A DNA stretch of 13,087 bases from JBMYQA01 sp049600855 (GTDB lineage: Bacteria > Bacteroidota > Bacteroidia > Cytophagales > Flammeovirgaceae). This document shows, in pieces, positions 6,490 through 13,087 of the stretch (positions are counted from its first letter, which is position 1; every line of letters begins with the position of its first letter). The notes below the pieces were generated by a model that did not search any database, was not told the DNA's origin, and worked only from the letters and a program-made list of their open reading frames with translations. Position numbers and translations under genes: made by a program. The stretch is from contig JBMYQA010000162.1 of the NCBI GenBank assembly GCA_049600855.1, forward strand, positions 1 to 13,087. Direction: 5' to 3'.

Positions 6490-8679
6490 ATGGCCGTTCA
6501 AGCACATGCAGCACCCTCACCAAAGGAAACACTCAAGGAGGTATTTGGCTACAGTCAATTTAGAGGCGAGCAGGAAAAGATTATCCAGAATGTTCTGTCT
6601 GGCAGAAATACATTTGTAATTATGCCAACAGGTGCAGGAAAGTCGATGTGTTACCAACTTCCGGCAATTATGATGCCTGGCACTGCCATTGTCATTTCCC
6701 CACTGATTGCATTAATGAAAAACCAAGTAGATCAATTACAAGCACTGGGAATTAATGCACATTTCTTGAATTCAACGCTTTCTAAGGCGGAGAGTACTCG
6801 AGTGAAAAAGGAGACGTTGAAAGGAAATACAAAACTGCTTTATGTGGCTCCTGAGTCGCTCACGAAGGAAGAAAATATTAAGTTTTTGAGTGAATCTACC
6901 ATTTCCTTCGTAGCGATTGATGAAGCGCATTGTATTTCTGAATGGGGACATGATTTCAGACCTGAATACCGAAAAATAAAAACAATTATTGAGCAACTCG
7001 GTAATTTACCTATCATTGCGCTAACGGCTACGGCAACTCCTAAAGTACGGATGGATATTCAGAAAAACCTTCGCATGGAGTTGGCTGATATCTTCATTTC
7101 TTCTTTCCATAGAAAAAACCTTTACTATGAGGTGCATCCCAAGGTAAATACGAAGAAGCAGCTCATTAAATTCGTTAAAACGCATCACGGACAATCTGGA
7201 ATTATTTACTGTTTAAGCAGAAAAAAGGTAGAAGAAATTGCAGAGTTTTTACGGGTAAATGATGTAAATGCTTTACCCTACCATGCCGGAATGGATTCGT
7301 CTATACGGATGAGAAATCAAGATGCCTTTTTGAATGAAGATGTAGATGTGATTGTGGCAACCATTGCCTTTGGCATGGGAATCGACAAGCCTGATGTGCG
7401 TTTTGTTATTCATTATGATGCACCTAAATCTATAGAAGGGTATTACCAAGAAACAGGTAGGGCAGGGCGAGATGGCCTAGATTCGTATTGTTTGATGTTT
7501 TTCAGTACAAAAGATTTAGATAAACTGGAGAAGTTTAACAAAGATAAATCGGTTACTGAACGCGAAAATGCCAAAATTCTACTGAATGAAATGGCCTATT
7601 ATGCCCGTTCTTCTGTGTGTAGGCATCGGCAATTGCTCCATTATTTTGGAGAATATTTAGAGGAAGATTACAACAAGTGTGACAATACGCGCAGAAAGCG
7701 TGAAGAATTTGACGGGCGAGAAAAATTGCATACCATTCTTAAGATCATTCAGCAAACGGAACAAAAGTTTGATATGAACCATCTTATTCGAGTGGTAAGA
7801 GGGGAGGATGATCAGTATGTAAAAAGTTATGGTCACGATAAACTGAAGGAATTTGGAACAGGGGCGGATGAATCGGTTGGATATTGGGAATCGATCATCC
7901 GACAAGGAATGATCTTCCATTTTATTGAGAAGGATATTGATCACGTAACCATCTTAAAATTAACCGATAAGAGTTTAGACTTTTTAAAGAAGCCTTATTC
8001 AGTGATCATGAGTAAGGATAATGATTATTCTAATTTTGAGATTGATCAGGAAGAAGACAGCAACGATGCGCCTTCTGCGCAGGCATTCGATCGTGTATTA
8101 TTTGATATGCTGAAGAAGGAACGTAAATCTGTTGCTAAGAAAAAAGGATTGCCACCTTACGTGATTTTCCAAGAATCTTCATTGGAAGAAATGGCTACCA
8201 TTTACCCTACAAGCATGGAAGAGTTGGTACAAGTAAATGGGGTAGGAATGGGAAAAGCGCGAAAGTTTGGAAAGTCATTTATTGATTTGATTACCAAGTA
8301 TGTGGAGGATAATGACATTACTCCAATGACGGATGTGTTAGTGAAATCAACGGCAAATAAATCAAAAACGAAAATTTTTATCATTCAACAGATTGATCGA
8401 CAAATCGACTTGGAGGAAATTGCGGAATCGAAAAATATGCCTTTTTCGAATATAATGGATGAAATAGAGCACATTTGTTATTCAGGAACCAAGTTAAACT
8501 TAGATTATTACATTGATCAAATTATGGATGATGAACGCCAAGAAGAGGTGTTAGATTACTTTATGGAAGCAGAGAGCGATAGCATCTCAGAAGCCTTAGC
8601 GGAGCTTGGCGATGATGAATATAGTGAAGATGACCTGCGTTTGATGCGAATAAAATTTCTGTCGCAAGTAGCCATGTAG
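6490..8679 (+). CDS. recQ: ATP-dependent DNA helicase RecQ, Bacteroidetes long form
   Basis: This is a 729-residue 3'-5' superfamily 2 helicase for recombination and replication-fork repair. Helicase domain: Q-motif region 'F-G-Y-S-Q-F-R-G-E-Q' (19-28), Walker A PTGAGKS (46-52), DEAH box (144-147), aromatic-rich loop after it (CISEWGHDFRPEYR, 148-161), TATATP motif III and QETGRAGRDG motif VI (320-329). RecQ-C region: 'SSVCRHRQLLHYFGE' (374-388) begins the zinc-binding subdomain, but the downstream ligands read Y-N-K-C-D-N-T (394-400). Two of four cysteines are therefore missing. A winged helix (about 405-510), an HRDC domain (about 530-605) and a helical C-terminal extension (615-729) follow. 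E. coli RecQ is about 610 residues; the longer form is usual for Bacteroidetes in my memory. The ATG at 6490 is near the expected N-terminus just before the conserved 'LKEVFGY'. It is monocistronic, with an intrinsic terminator downstream. Confidence 0.95.
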   Translation: MAVQAHAAPSPKETLKEVFGYSQFRGEQEKIIQNVLSGRNTFVIMPTGAGKSMCYQLPAIMMPGTAIVISPLIALMKNQVDQLQALGINAHFLNSTLSKAESTRVKKETLKGNTKLLYVAPESLTKEENIKFLSESTISFVAIDEAHCISEWGHDFRPEYRKIKTIIEQLGNLPIIALTATATPKVRMDIQKNLRMELADIFISSFHRKNLYYEVHPKVNTKKQLIKFVKTHHGQSGIIYCLSRKKVEEIAEFLRVNDVNALPYHAGMDSSIRMRNQDAFLNEDVDVIVATIAFGMGIDKPDVRFVIHYDAPKSIEGYYQETGRAGRDGLDSYCLMFFSTKDLDKLEKFNKDKSVTERENAKILLNEMAYYARSSVCRHRQLLHYFGEYLEEDYNKCDNTRRKREEFDGREKLHTILKIIQQTEQKFDMNHLIRVVRGEDDQYVKSYGHDKLKEFGTGADESVGYWESIIRQGMIFHFIEKDIDHVTILKLTDKSLDFLKKPYSVIMSKDNDYSNFEIDQEEDSNDAPSAQAFDRVLFDMLKKERKSVAKKKGLPPYVIFQESSLEEMATIYPTSMEELVQVNGVGMGKARKFGKSFIDLITKYVEDNDITPMTDVLVKSTANKSKTKIFIIQQIDRQIDLEEIAESKNMPFSNIMDEIEHICYSGTKLNLDYYIDQIMDDERQEEVLDYFMEAESDSISEALAELGDDEYSEDDLRLMRIKFLSQVAM

Positions 8680-8710
8680 TACATACCGCTACTACTAAAC
8701 TTTTATGAAG

Positions 8711-8738
8711 AGAGCAGCCCTATAAAGGCTGCTTTTTT
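8711..8738 (+). terminator. Intrinsic terminator of recQ
   Basis: AGCAGCC (8713-8719) pairs with GGCTGCT (8727-8733) around a 7-nt loop, followed directly by a run of T to 8738. It starts about 30 nt after the recQ stop. On the minus strand no U-tract follows the stem, so it serves recQ much better than the convergent gene at 8758-9252. Confidence 0.9.
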
Positions 8739-8757
8739 ATGTGTACTTTAAGCGAAC

Positions 8758-9252
8758 CTACTTCGACTTTATTTTCTTTTTATGTTCAGGGATAGTGGCT
8801 AAGGTACTCGCGTTAGTGACGAGTTCTATCCCGTCATTAGGTGTGCGGAAGATGGAGGTAATGTATACCGTTTGAGGTTTACTTGAGCAATTTCCTAAAT
8901 TAATGGTGAAGTTGGCAAAACCCGATTCATAGTCAATTTGATCGTACAGCTCTTCAAGTGTTGAGCCTTCCTTGCTTAAAGAACCATATGTTGTGGCTCC
9001 ACTTTCCGTTACATAGGTAATTTGTACCAGTATTTTATAGGGAAACTTTGGATTGGATTGGTCAAAGCTCTGACCAATAATGTAAAGTCCGTTAGAACAA
9101 TTTCCCATTCCAAGGGTACTATCTGAATCCGAAAATACGAGTTTTGTGGAAATACTTGGAGGAGTATTTTTATTTCCCGAATTTGCAAATACTACTTGAT
9201 GACCTAAGGTACTTAGTGAAATCAAAGCAAAAAATAGAATTCGATTGATCAT
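8758..9252 (-). CDS. Secreted protein of unknown function with two GNCS motifs
   Basis: This 164-residue protein has a classic signal peptide: MINR, a hydrophobic stretch at 5-22, and a likely cleavage near 'VFA' at 21-23. It is therefore exported to the periplasm or surface. The mature part is rich in Ser, Thr, Tyr and alternating hydrophobic residues, suggesting beta structure. Its only two cysteines, Cys52 and Cys122, sit in identical GNCS contexts (50-53 and 120-123, Gly-Asn-Cys-Ser) and probably form a disulfide or mark two related halves. The C-terminus is very basic (HKKKIKSK) and lacks a type IX sorting domain. No lipobox is visible. It is convergent with recQ and divergent from nuoM, and a TAGCTTTG motif lies about 38 nt upstream on its strand. 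I do not recognise the family. Confidence 0.8.
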   Translation of the reverse strand: MINRILFFALISLSTLGHQVVFANSGNKNTPPSISTKLVFSDSDSTLGMGNCSNGLYIIGQSFDQSNPKFPYKILVQITYVTESGATTYGSLSKEGSTLEELYDQIDYESGFANFTINLGNCSSKPQTVYITSIFRTPNDGIELVTNASTLATIPEHKKKIKSK

Positions 9253-9289
9253 AAATTCGGAACTTTAGAGTGTGGGAACTAAAATCGCG

Positions 9290-9297
9290 CAAAGCTA
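9290..9297 (-). promoter_or_regulatory. Candidate -7 element for the secreted-protein gene
   Basis: On the minus strand the sequence is TAGCTTTG, an exact TAnnTTTG match, about 38 nt upstream of the ATG at 9252. A TTG at 9314-9312 lies only 14 bp upstream instead of about 19, so the -33 element is poor. The same octamer occurs before the acyl-CoA dehydrogenase. Confidence 0.5.
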
Positions 9298-9310
9298 CTA
9301 AATAATCTCT

Positions 9311-9337
9311 TCAATATTGATGAATTATTCATAATTC
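9311..9337. repeat. Two adjacent palindromes, possible operator
   Basis: TCAATATTGA (9311-9320) is a perfect 10-bp palindrome. One base further, GAATTAT and ATAATTC (9322-9328 and 9331-9337) form a 7-2-7 inverted repeat. Their position immediately upstream of the minus-strand -7 motif fits a regulator site, but AT-rich palindromes arise easily by chance. Confidence 0.35.
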
Positions 9338-9474
9338 GCTAAAATCATAGAAAGCGTTGCAAAAGTTACAGAATTCTTAGCACTTATGCTCTTGTATTGA
9401 AAATATTGCCTTAGTTATTTCCAGTACTTCTAAAGGTTTTCTAAAGCATTCCTATGACTTTTCAGCTTCTTGAT

Positions 9475-9482
9475 TAGATTTG
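9475..9482 (+). promoter_or_regulatory. Candidate -7 element for nuoMN
   Basis: TAGATTTG matches TAnnTTTG exactly and would give a leader of about 50 nt before the nuoM start. No clear TTG sits at the -33 position. Since nuoL is not upstream, nuoMN need their own promoter, which supports this call. Confidence 0.5.
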
Positions 9483-9528
9483 CACGTAGCTTTTTGAGCA
9501 CTAAAATTAGTCCTAACTCTCTGAATAT

Positions 9529-9534
9529 AAAGGA
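9529..9534 (+). promoter_or_regulatory. Ribosome binding site fixing a TTG start for nuoM
   Basis: AAAGGA ends 5 nt before the TTG at 9540. No in-frame ATG lies nearby upstream, and the next in-frame ATG would delete the first transmembrane helix. This supports TTG as the initiation codon. A second TTG follows immediately and could also serve. Confidence 0.7.
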
Positions 9535-9539
9535 ATACC

Positions 9540-11294
9540 TTGTTGCTTTCACTAATCATATTTACCCCTATTTTTGCTGCATTTGTAGTACTTTTACTAC
9601 CAAAAAATGGGAAAAAGCTCCACCAATGGACGGCATTAAGTGCTACGCTATTACAATTAGCTTTTACCATTTGGGCTTTTGCCAGTATGCAGTTTGGTGC
9701 TCAGGCTCCAAAAGGAATAGATCAACTCGCTGATTTTCAGTTGTTGGAGCATCGTGATTGGATCGACATGCAATTGGGTAGTTTAGGCCAACTGAGCATT
9801 GACTACGTAGTGGGAGTTGATGGATTAAACAGTTTAATGGTCGTATTGTCTGCTATTGTACTGGTCATTGGTGCCATATCTTCCTTCGAAATCAAGGAAA
9901 AAACCCAAGGGTATTTTGCCTTGTATTTATTATTGAGCAGTACCATCATGGGCTGTTTTTTAGCGTTAGACTTCTTCCTTTTCTTCTTATTCTTCGAATT
10001 TATGCTACTTCCTATGTATTTCTTAATCGGAATTTGGGGAGGAGTACGAAGGGAGTACGCTTCCATAAAGTTTTTTCTGTATACCTTATTGGGCTCTGTT
10101 TTTATACTGATCATCATGATTGGTTTATATAATTCAGTCATCGATCCAGTTGCCACAGGTGTACATTTAGGCTTGGCTGATGCTCCTGCAAATATGACTA
10201 CAGACTTGATTAATCAAGTTCAACAACAATTGGAAGCGGGTACATTAGCTGGACATGCCCAAGTACATACTTTTAATATGGTGTACATGATGGATGTGAA
10301 TAATTACATTCCAGATTCCATATTTGCACTCCAGTCAGGTAGTATGTTATTCGGCCAGCATGCGCGCTTAATTGCTTTTCTCTTTTTAATGATCGGTTTT
10401 GCCATTAAGCTTCCTGCGATACCTGTACACACCTGGTTGCCCGATGCACACGTGGAAGCACCCACGGCAATCTCTGTCATTTTAGCAGGATTATTATTAA
10501 AAATTGGGGCTTATGGCATCTTGCGTTTGGCCTATGGCATTTTTCCTGAAGGTGGAATCCATTATGCTTGGTGGGTAGGCTTTTTTGGGGTGCTGTCTAT
10601 CGTGTATGCTGCATTTGTGGCTTTGGGCACCCACAACCTCAAAAAATTAATCGCCTATTCCTCCATCTCGCACATGGGCTTTGTATTGCTTGGAGTTGCC
10701 TCTGTTACTTCTGAAGGATTTAATGGGGCGGTTTATCAACTGTTTAGTCATGGCATTATTTCACCCATGTTATTCTTATTGGCGGGAGTATTATATTACC
10801 GAACCAAACACTTGCAGATAGAAACCTACAAAGGACTCAGTCAAGTGATGCCGCACTACTCAGGTTTGGTGATTGTTGGCTTTTTTGCTTCACTAGGATT
10901 ACCTGGGTTTTCGGGTTTTATTGCGGAGCTATTTGTGTTCTTAGGCGCTTTTAACTCAGCAAGTGTCAATCAATTGATACCAAGGTGGATGCCAATTGTA
11001 AGTACGTTGGGACTTATTATAGGTGCTGCGTATTACTTATGGACTTATCAGCGCATGTTTTTAGGAAAACTCAGCGTCAAGAAAGAAGAATTAAAAGGCA
11101 AACTGTTTGATTTGACTGCACGTGAGTGGATCATGATTCTTCCCTTAGCCATAATCACTCTGGTGTTAGGTATTTTCCCTCATTTATTACTTGATCCAAT
11201 TTCAAATTCTTTGGAATATTTTGTGGAGTTGGTGTTGAATGTAGGTAAATCTAATTTAGAACAAATTCAATCCATCCTTGAAGTGAAGCCCTAA
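9540..11294 (+). CDS. nuoM: NADH-quinone oxidoreductase subunit M (complex I proton pump)
   Basis: This 584-residue polytopic inner-membrane protein (about 14 helices) is an antiporter-like proton-translocating subunit of respiratory complex I. The conserved blocks are FFEFMLLPMYFLIGIWGG (151-168) with the essential TM5 glutamate E153 (E. coli E144), and FAIKLPAIPVHTWLPDAHVE (287-306) with K290 (E. coli K234). They continue with ISVILAGLLLKIGAYG (311-326, K321), 'AYSSISHMGF' (372-381) and FIAELFVFLGAF (460-471). A hydrophilic insert of about 60 residues (205-270) makes it longer than E. coli NuoM (509) and is familiar from Bacteroidetes homologues. Translation starts at TTG, supported by AAAGGA five bases upstream and by the N-terminus MLLSLIIFTP, typical of NuoM. 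It overlaps nuoN by 1 nt. nuoL, its usual upstream neighbour, is absent. MrpD-like antiporters are related, but the sequence blocks are clearly NuoM. Confidence 0.95.
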   Translation: MLLSLIIFTPIFAAFVVLLLPKNGKKLHQWTALSATLLQLAFTIWAFASMQFGAQAPKGIDQLADFQLLEHRDWIDMQLGSLGQLSIDYVVGVDGLNSLMVVLSAIVLVIGAISSFEIKEKTQGYFALYLLLSSTIMGCFLALDFFLFFLFFEFMLLPMYFLIGIWGGVRREYASIKFFLYTLLGSVFILIIMIGLYNSVIDPVATGVHLGLADAPANMTTDLINQVQQQLEAGTLAGHAQVHTFNMVYMMDVNNYIPDSIFALQSGSMLFGQHARLIAFLFLMIGFAIKLPAIPVHTWLPDAHVEAPTAISVILAGLLLKIGAYGILRLAYGIFPEGGIHYAWWVGFFGVLSIVYAAFVALGTHNLKKLIAYSSISHMGFVLLGVASVTSEGFNGAVYQLFSHGIISPMLFLLAGVLYYRTKHLQIETYKGLSQVMPHYSGLVIVGFFASLGLPGFSGFIAELFVFLGAFNSASVNQLIPRWMPIVSTLGLIIGAAYYLWTYQRMFLGKLSVKKEELKGKLFDLTAREWIMILPLAIITLVLGIFPHLLLDPISNSLEYFVELVLNVGKSNLEQIQSILEVKP

Positions 11295-12730
11295 TGGAGG
11301 AAAAACTGCCACATATCCTTCAAGAGATACTCAACGCTTTGCCTGGGCTTCGTTACCAAATGGCTCTGGTAGTGTTGTTTATTTTGGTGATTGTAGCCGA
11401 CTTGCTCAAAAATGCCTTTGTTCGTAAAATATTGCCCGTTGTAGTTGGTATAGGTTTGATAATCAGCTTATCATTAATTGATATTCAGGATAATACTTTA
11501 CTTACTGATTTAGCAGGTGTTGGGTTCTATGAACCTTATTTAAACTACCTCTTTGGTGGATTAGTCATCCTATTGCTCGTATTTGATCAAGTCTTGATGA
11601 AGAGAATACGAGTAGGCGAGTACTACTCAATCCTATTAGCGACCTTAATTGGGCTTAGCTTTATATTGATGTCTCGTAGCTTCTTGATGCTCTATCTTGC
11701 TATTGAGACAGTTTCGATTTGTTCCTACATTCTCACTGCATTCAAATTTAATAAACGATCGAGTGAAGGGGCACTGAAGTATATTTTGTTCGGTGCTTTT
11801 TCATCTGCATTGATGCTGTATGGCATTTCGTTACTTTACGGACTTACTGGCAGTTTGGAGTTTCAAGAAGTTTTCACACATAAAGTGCTTACTTTCAATG
11901 TGTTAGCTCAGGTTGGATTATTTCTTACTTTAGGAGGGATATTCTTTAAATTATCAGCGGTTCCGTTTCACATTTGGACTCCTGATGTGTATGAATCGGC
12001 ACCAATTCCTGTTGCGGTTTTTTTCTCGATTGCCCCCAAGGGCGCAGTGCTCTATATTTTATTAACTTGGAAAAGTTATTTAGAAACGAATGAATCCTTT
12101 ATTGCACTGATTTGCTTAGTCGCTATTGCCAGTATTTTTTATGGAAATTTATCTGCTTTGCGTCAAAGTAGTCTGAAGCGCATGTTGGCTTATTCCTCCA
12201 TTGCTCACGCAGGCTTTTTATTGATTACCGCCTTGGCAAGCCCAACAAGTCATTTTTATTTCTACTTAACGATTTATTTATTTATGAACCTTGTTGCATT
12301 TGGATTGGCAGCTTGGTTAGAGTCGGTAGAAGGGGATGATCGCATGGCTAGATTTAGTGGAGTAGGACTTCAAATTCCCCTTGTGGGTGTGATCGCCACA
12401 ATTGCGATGATCTCGTTAGGTGGATTGCCAATTACCGCAGGGTTTAATGCGAAGTTGCTGATATTTATAGACTTATGGAATGCCTATTCCCTGAGCTCAA
12501 GTAATTGGTTATTGCTTCTTTTTGCTTTGGGGCTTGTTAATATTGTCATCTCACTCTTTTATTACCTAAGAGTACCATATTTTATGTTTTTCGGGAAGGA
12601 AATGCCTATATCATTTACACTAACTCATGCCCAAAAAGTTTTTTTAGTCCTTTTATCTTTTCCTTTGTTACTATTTTTCTTTAAACCAGATTGGCTACTA
12701 GCCCTAATTGACTGGCTGAACAAGAGCTAA
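11294..12730 (+). CDS. nuoN: NADH-quinone oxidoreductase subunit N (complex I proton pump)
   Basis: This 478-residue polytopic membrane protein is the third antiporter-like subunit of complex I. The key residues are present: the TM5 glutamate E138 in 'LAIETVSICSYIL', the TM7 lysine K219 in 'FFKLSAVPFHIWTPDVYE' (217-234), K249 in 'IAPKGAVLY' and K387 in 'TAGFNAKLLIF' (381-391). These correspond to E. coli E133, K217, K247 and K395. 'KRMLAYSSIAHAGFLL' (295-310) is the conserved NuoN signature. The ATG shares its A with the nuoM TAA stop (TAATG), indicating translational coupling and equal stoichiometry. Length matches E. coli (485). No hairpin terminator is obvious downstream, so read-through towards the acyl-CoA dehydrogenase is possible, although a separate promoter motif exists there. 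Confidence 0.95.
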   Translation: MEEKLPHILQEILNALPGLRYQMALVVLFILVIVADLLKNAFVRKILPVVVGIGLIISLSLIDIQDNTLLTDLAGVGFYEPYLNYLFGGLVILLLVFDQVLMKRIRVGEYYSILLATLIGLSFILMSRSFLMLYLAIETVSICSYILTAFKFNKRSSEGALKYILFGAFSSALMLYGISLLYGLTGSLEFQEVFTHKVLTFNVLAQVGLFLTLGGIFFKLSAVPFHIWTPDVYESAPIPVAVFFSIAPKGAVLYILLTWKSYLETNESFIALICLVAIASIFYGNLSALRQSSLKRMLAYSSIAHAGFLLITALASPTSHFYFYLTIYLFMNLVAFGLAAWLESVEGDDRMARFSGVGLQIPLVGVIATIAMISLGGLPITAGFNAKLLIFIDLWNAYSLSSSNWLLLLFALGLVNIVISLFYYLRVPYFMFFGKEMPISFTLTHAQKVFLVLLSFPLLLFFFKPDWLLALIDWLNKS

Positions 12731-12767
12731 ACTTCCCGAATCATTACCTAAATTCCTCGATTTTTAC

Positions 12768-12775
12768 TAGCTTTG
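12768..12775 (+). promoter_or_regulatory. Candidate -7 element for the acyl-CoA dehydrogenase gene
   Basis: TAGCTTTG followed by CGGC is an exact TAnnTTTG match of the kind common upstream of Bacteroidetes genes. No TTG is present at the -33 position. It predicts a leader of about 190 nt. A small hairpin lies in that leader at 12839-12858 (TGT-C-GTGT, loop AGGG, ACAC-A-ACA). Apart from these, 12731-12971 shows no gene or RNA. Confidence 0.5.
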
Positions 12776-12971
12776 CGGCTATAAAAATAATCAGCGCGCA
12801 TACTAAACAATTTTTGCCCACAAACGATTGTGCTTGTATGTCGTGTAGGGACACAACAAAACCACATCAATTCCTACAAACCAACAGGTTATTTTGTCCT
12901 TTTAACCTTAACACTGCTTTCGAAGAGAAGCATAATAAAGAATCAAGTTCTGATTTTAAACAACATATTTT

Positions 12972-13087
12972 ATGAATTTCGAACTGACCGAAGAACAACA
13001 AGCTGTCCGTGACGCTGCTAGAGATTTTGCCCAAATGGAATTATGGGATGGTATTATTGAGCGAGATAATGCGCAACAATACCCGAC
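12972..13087 (+). CDS. Acyl-CoA dehydrogenase, N-terminal fragment (cut by window end)
   Basis: The first 38 codons read MNFELTEEQQAVRDAARDFA and then 'QMELWDGIIERDNAQQYP'. This is the typical N-terminal helix pair of FAD-dependent acyl-CoA dehydrogenases ('F-x-L-T-E-E-Q...A-R-D-F-A...E-R-D'). These enzymes oxidise acyl-CoA to trans-2-enoyl-CoA in fatty acid or branched-chain amino acid breakdown and pass electrons to ETF. The catalytic base, FAD-binding residues and chain-length determinants lie beyond the window, so the subtype cannot be told. The ATG at 12972 gives the standard N-terminus; there is no Shine-Dalgarno. Confidence 0.85.
   Translation, partial: MNFELTEEQQAVRDAARDFAQMELWDGIIERDNAQQYP

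Larger units (their letters stand above)
9253..9539. other. Divergent intergenic region between the secreted-protein gene and nuoM
   Basis: This 287-bp AT-rich region carries one TAnnTTTG-type motif for each direction and two adjacent palindromes (9311-9337). No gene or structured RNA is recognisable. Confidence 0.6.

Noticed and set aside
9540..12730. nuoM/nuoN as Mrp-type Na+/H+ antiporter or hydrogenase membrane subunits
   Set aside because: The E/K residues and signature blocks match NuoM and NuoN specifically, and no mrp or hydrogenase partners are nearby.
12830..13012. 60-codon plus-strand frame overlapping the acyl-CoA dehydrogenase start
   Set aside because: It runs through the leader and into the dehydrogenase in another frame, with no coding character.
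1..13087. CRISPR arrays, tRNA/rRNA genes, insertion sequences, attachment sites
   Set aside because: No regularly spaced repeats, cloverleaf sequences, transposase or integrase genes, or terminal repeats were seen on either strand.

Overview
The window looks like chromosomal DNA from a Bacteroidota (Flavobacteriia/Cytophagia-type) bacterium. The evidence is AT-rich DNA, several intergenic TAnnTTTG promoter -7 motifs, mostly absent Shine-Dalgarno sequences, a RecQ of the long Bacteroidetes form (helicase, winged helix, HRDC and a C-terminal extension), and a NuoM with the long periplasmic insert I associate with this phylum. It holds eight protein genes, two cut by the window ends. I see no rRNA, tRNA, IS element or CRISPR array.

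Left part (1-5284, all minus strand): this is the most unusual region. Transcription would run from a 1345-residue protein into two tandem, mutually homologous small proteins, the second cut by the left edge. The large protein has a complete Ser/Thr kinase domain, a class III cyclase-homology domain that has lost its catalytic residues, a STAND/AAA_16-type ATPase and a long TPR-like tail. Its length and domain order match, from memory, the 'TOMM system kinase/cyclase fusion' family. That family is found beside tandem small proteins annotated as thiazole/oxazole-modified peptide precursors. The two small proteins here have a faint nitrile-hydratase-leader-like pattern. I infer a signalling or natural-product-type cassette that continues beyond position 1.

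Middle (5285-9252): gmhA (sedoheptulose-7-phosphate isomerase, minus) is followed by a long hairpin. A 402-bp AT-rich divergent intergenic region separates it from recQ (plus), which ends in a clear intrinsic terminator. RecQ lacks two of the four expected zinc ligands. Convergent to recQ is a small secreted protein of unknown function.

Right part (9253-13087): a 287-bp divergent intergenic region with palindromes and a -7 motif on each strand leads into nuoM-nuoN, two proton-pumping membrane subunits of respiratory complex I. They overlap by 1 nt and are not preceded by nuoL. A promoter-like motif and about 190 nt of leader precede the first 38 codons of an acyl-CoA dehydrogenase.
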